A stretch of 64,000 nt of DNA from Aminobacter niigataensis (GTDB lineage Bacteria > Pseudomonadota > Alphaproteobacteria > Rhizobiales > Rhizobiaceae), in contig NZ_JACHOT010000007.1 of assembly GCF_014200015.1 (NCBI RefSeq), forward strand, positions 1-64,000. The letters run 5' to 3'. A model generated the notes under the pieces. That model did not search any database, was not told the DNA's origin, and was given only the letters and a program-made list of their open reading frames with translations. Shown here one piece after another: positions 63,301-64,000 of the stretch (positions are counted from its first letter, which is position 1; each line of letters opens with the position of its first letter). Made by a program: the position numbers and the translations under genes.

Positions 63301-64000
63301 CACCAATGCCGACATGAAGGCTGCGGCCCAGTGGTACGAGAAGGCCGCCGAGCTCGGCTTCGCACCGGCGCAATACCGCATCGGCAACCTGTATGAGAAA
63401 GGCAACGGCGTCGACCGCGATGCCGCCAAGGCCAAGACCTGGTACCAGCTCGCCGCGGCCCAGGGCAACGCCAGTGCCATGCACAATCTGGCGGTGCTGT
63501 TTGCCATGGGGGCCGACGGCACCGTCGACAACGACTCTGCGACGCGCTGGTTCGTCAGTGCCGCCGAACTCGGCGTCAAGGACAGCCAGTTCAATCTCGG
63601 CATCCTCGCTGCCAAGGGCGTTGGCATGAAGCAGAACCTCGAGGAGTCCTACAAGTGGTTCGCCATCGTCGCCAAGGGAGGCGACAAGGATGCGGCTGCC
63701 AAGCGCGACGAGATCGCCAAGGCGCTCAACCCCGAGCAGCTCAAGCGTGCCGAAGAGACGACCGCGCTCTGGCAGGCCAAGACGCTCGACCCGGCATCTA
63801 ATGCCGTCGACATCCCGGCCGCATGGCAGGATGCGCCGGCGGCCGTCGACATGAAGAAGGCCATCCACAACGTCCAGGCCATTCTCAACAAGAACGGCTA
63901 CGAAGCCGGCCAGCCTGACGGCATGATGGGCCAGAAGACCAAGGACGCCATCGCCGCGTTCCAGAAGGACAACGCCCTCAAGCCGACCGGCGAGATCGAC
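60326..64000 (+). CDS. podJ: PodJ-like localisation factor (partial, 5' part)
   Basis: The first 1225 codons of a protein that continues past the window; there is no stop in frame to the right edge. A long cytoplasmic part (about 1-830), rich in coiled coils and repeated ERLEDI/RLD-type heptads, is followed by one membrane span (about 838-856, SVLMAVGAVMLALAGMQLG), an acidic linker, three or so SEL1-like repeats (about 975-1110), and the start of a peptidoglycan-binding domain (about 1170 on). This order is that of PodJ, which marks the old cell pole. The start ATG 60326 follows the GcrA-era housekeeping region; no strong ribosome site was identified. Confidence 0.85.
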   Translation, partial: MNSKRSYLDSLNDGRQRRPHASLDQLNRSLENLEARLERAREESAEPYRDQMRQAPAAGYTPRGEYGRSAPYERPYHTIVRDIDRVRGQEDGIAAVGKIAGELRALREEMRHQMSSGLQREFDLLRKDIDRASQAGVAGAEAVELGHELERLSGAIHSLAERSDDRSVNTLRLELEQVRRALGDLAREETVLSVDRRWDDFDRRWTDFADRMSASQDQRAEDPALAALAGRLEQINDAVNNLPESLSLRSIEEKVRTLAGAVDQFVRQRDSHSDEMFGLIDERLDEISRAIVASTVAAQTPHFDPAPFERIEVRIAALAHQIEEITADQPTAEIIDRLNFLSERVDGIAARSDIPEQAVERLGQQISLIADKIERTPATPDAGLIFQGIEQRFDALADVFERRQGDAFEHGNALFRELENRLQDLGNRLDRQAAQPVADQSGIMEAIDARFTAFAQRLETNRPDPATEQAMRGLEARLEDISGRLEMSAAQVSSIDPQLIRGLEAQVSELTNHLARPGSPLPEFEDVRPRLDEIERSIAGNHHALVEAARQAAENAVRSFTGSTTDTAAVTGLAEDLKALEALTRRSDERNGKTFEAIHDTLLKIVDRLGSIETGEPAAVDIPPASVAELLSPRIVEAEAKLALSETPSLDPDEPAPLPEANATFGRRNAGDDERVTRSPAQAAAEAAAAVAALDGVRADKKDATPARASMFSGLARAFSSKKTRQQQPAAEAAEPVIEDTAPSVMLDAPLDPKIANRPLEPGSGAPDLNAIMRRVRDERGETARPNETDASKSDFIAAARRAAQAAAAEADALKRSSDLKGPVRALRIGDLIKSRRKSVLMAVGAVMLALAGMQLGKAFLNDPVETASVTVAPSASQPVKVAAAAPAKAIEAPAASVRNVDKPEVAKAPAAEPDMVAETIEAAAPAQVALDHNSTQSIPAQPTVTETFKPTSTPAAFMPEAIGPTALREAANASDAKALFEIGSRYAEARGTNADMKAAAQWYEKAAELGFAPAQYRIGNLYEKGNGVDRDAAKAKTWYQLAAAQGNASAMHNLAVLFAMGADGTVDNDSATRWFVSAAELGVKDSQFNLGILAAKGVGMKQNLEESYKWFAIVAKGGDKDAAAKRDEIAKALNPEQLKRAEETTALWQAKTLDPASNAVDIPAAWQDAPAAVDMKKAIHNVQAILNKNGYEAGQPDGMMGQKTKDAIAAFQKDNALKPTGEID

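Noticed and set aside
61061-63868. 935-codon open frame on the minus strand inside podJ
   Set aside because: It is antisense to a protein with clear coiled coils, SEL1 repeats and a membrane span. Its Gly/Arg/Asp-rich product shows no domain, which is typical of a shadow frame at high GC.

Overview
The window looks like chromosomal DNA of a high-GC alphaproteobacterium of the order Hyphomicrobiales, most like the Mesorhizobium/Aminobacter group. This rests on the combination of a GcrA cell-cycle regulator, class I lysyl-tRNA synthetase, ALA synthase (hemA), a SAM-II riboswitch before metZ, a long dCTP deaminase, a PodJ-like polarity factor and many periplasmic solute-binding proteins. No insertion sequence, prophage, CRISPR array or rRNA was seen.

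Layout. 1-5.1 kb: the 3' end of fhs, then a four-gene set matching dimethylamine monooxygenase (dmmDABC: THF-dependent GcvT-like protein, small Cys-rich subunit, ferredoxin-type reductase, DUF3445 haem N-demethylase), followed by a convergent XRE-cupin regulator. 5.3-11.8 kb: a catabolic island with a polar-amino-acid ABC transporter, RidA, IclR regulator and KDG-kinase-like protein, divergent from a fold-type III PLP D-3-hydroxyamino-acid enzyme. The set fits conversion of a D-amino sugar acid such as D-glucosaminate to 2-keto-3-deoxygluconate phosphate. 11.8-18.7 kb: universal stress protein, a leaderless NMT1-like binding protein, an ABC import set without its own ATPase, an ornithine/alanine-racemase-like protein fused to a degenerate arginase-like domain, and a DadA-type D-amino-acid dehydrogenase. 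18.8-34.5 kb: mainly housekeeping genes (galE, hemA with an FNR/FixK box, aminotransferase, mscL, a CrbS/CrbR-like two-component pair, pyrD, MATE exporter, deacetylase-family protein, tRNA-Gly, dcd).

34.6-40.7 kb: SAM-II riboswitch plus terminator before metZ, apaG, hslO, argF-argD with a probable leader peptide and terminator, and gcrA behind a cluster of GANTC sites, ending in a heptanucleotide repeat array around a terminator. 40.7-45 kb: corA, phoU, phoR and a divergent ppk2, a phosphate group lacking pstSCAB. 45-52 kb: membrane glycosyltransferase, orphan binding protein, TerB-like protein, lysK, a nuclease-fold protein and an S24-type regulator. 52-60 kb: a beta-oxidation operon (two acyl-CoA dehydrogenases, thiolase, FadJ-like protein, thioesterase) with a neighbouring MerR/LiuR-like regulator and two matching operators. 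60.3-64 kb: the first 1225 codons of a PodJ-like polarity protein that runs off the window.

The most unusual items are the racemase plus pseudo-arginase fusion next to dadA, the proposed D-glucosaminate island with its nested operator, the argD leader, and the repeat-flanked terminator after gcrA. All functional names come from reading the sequence; none was checked by a database search.
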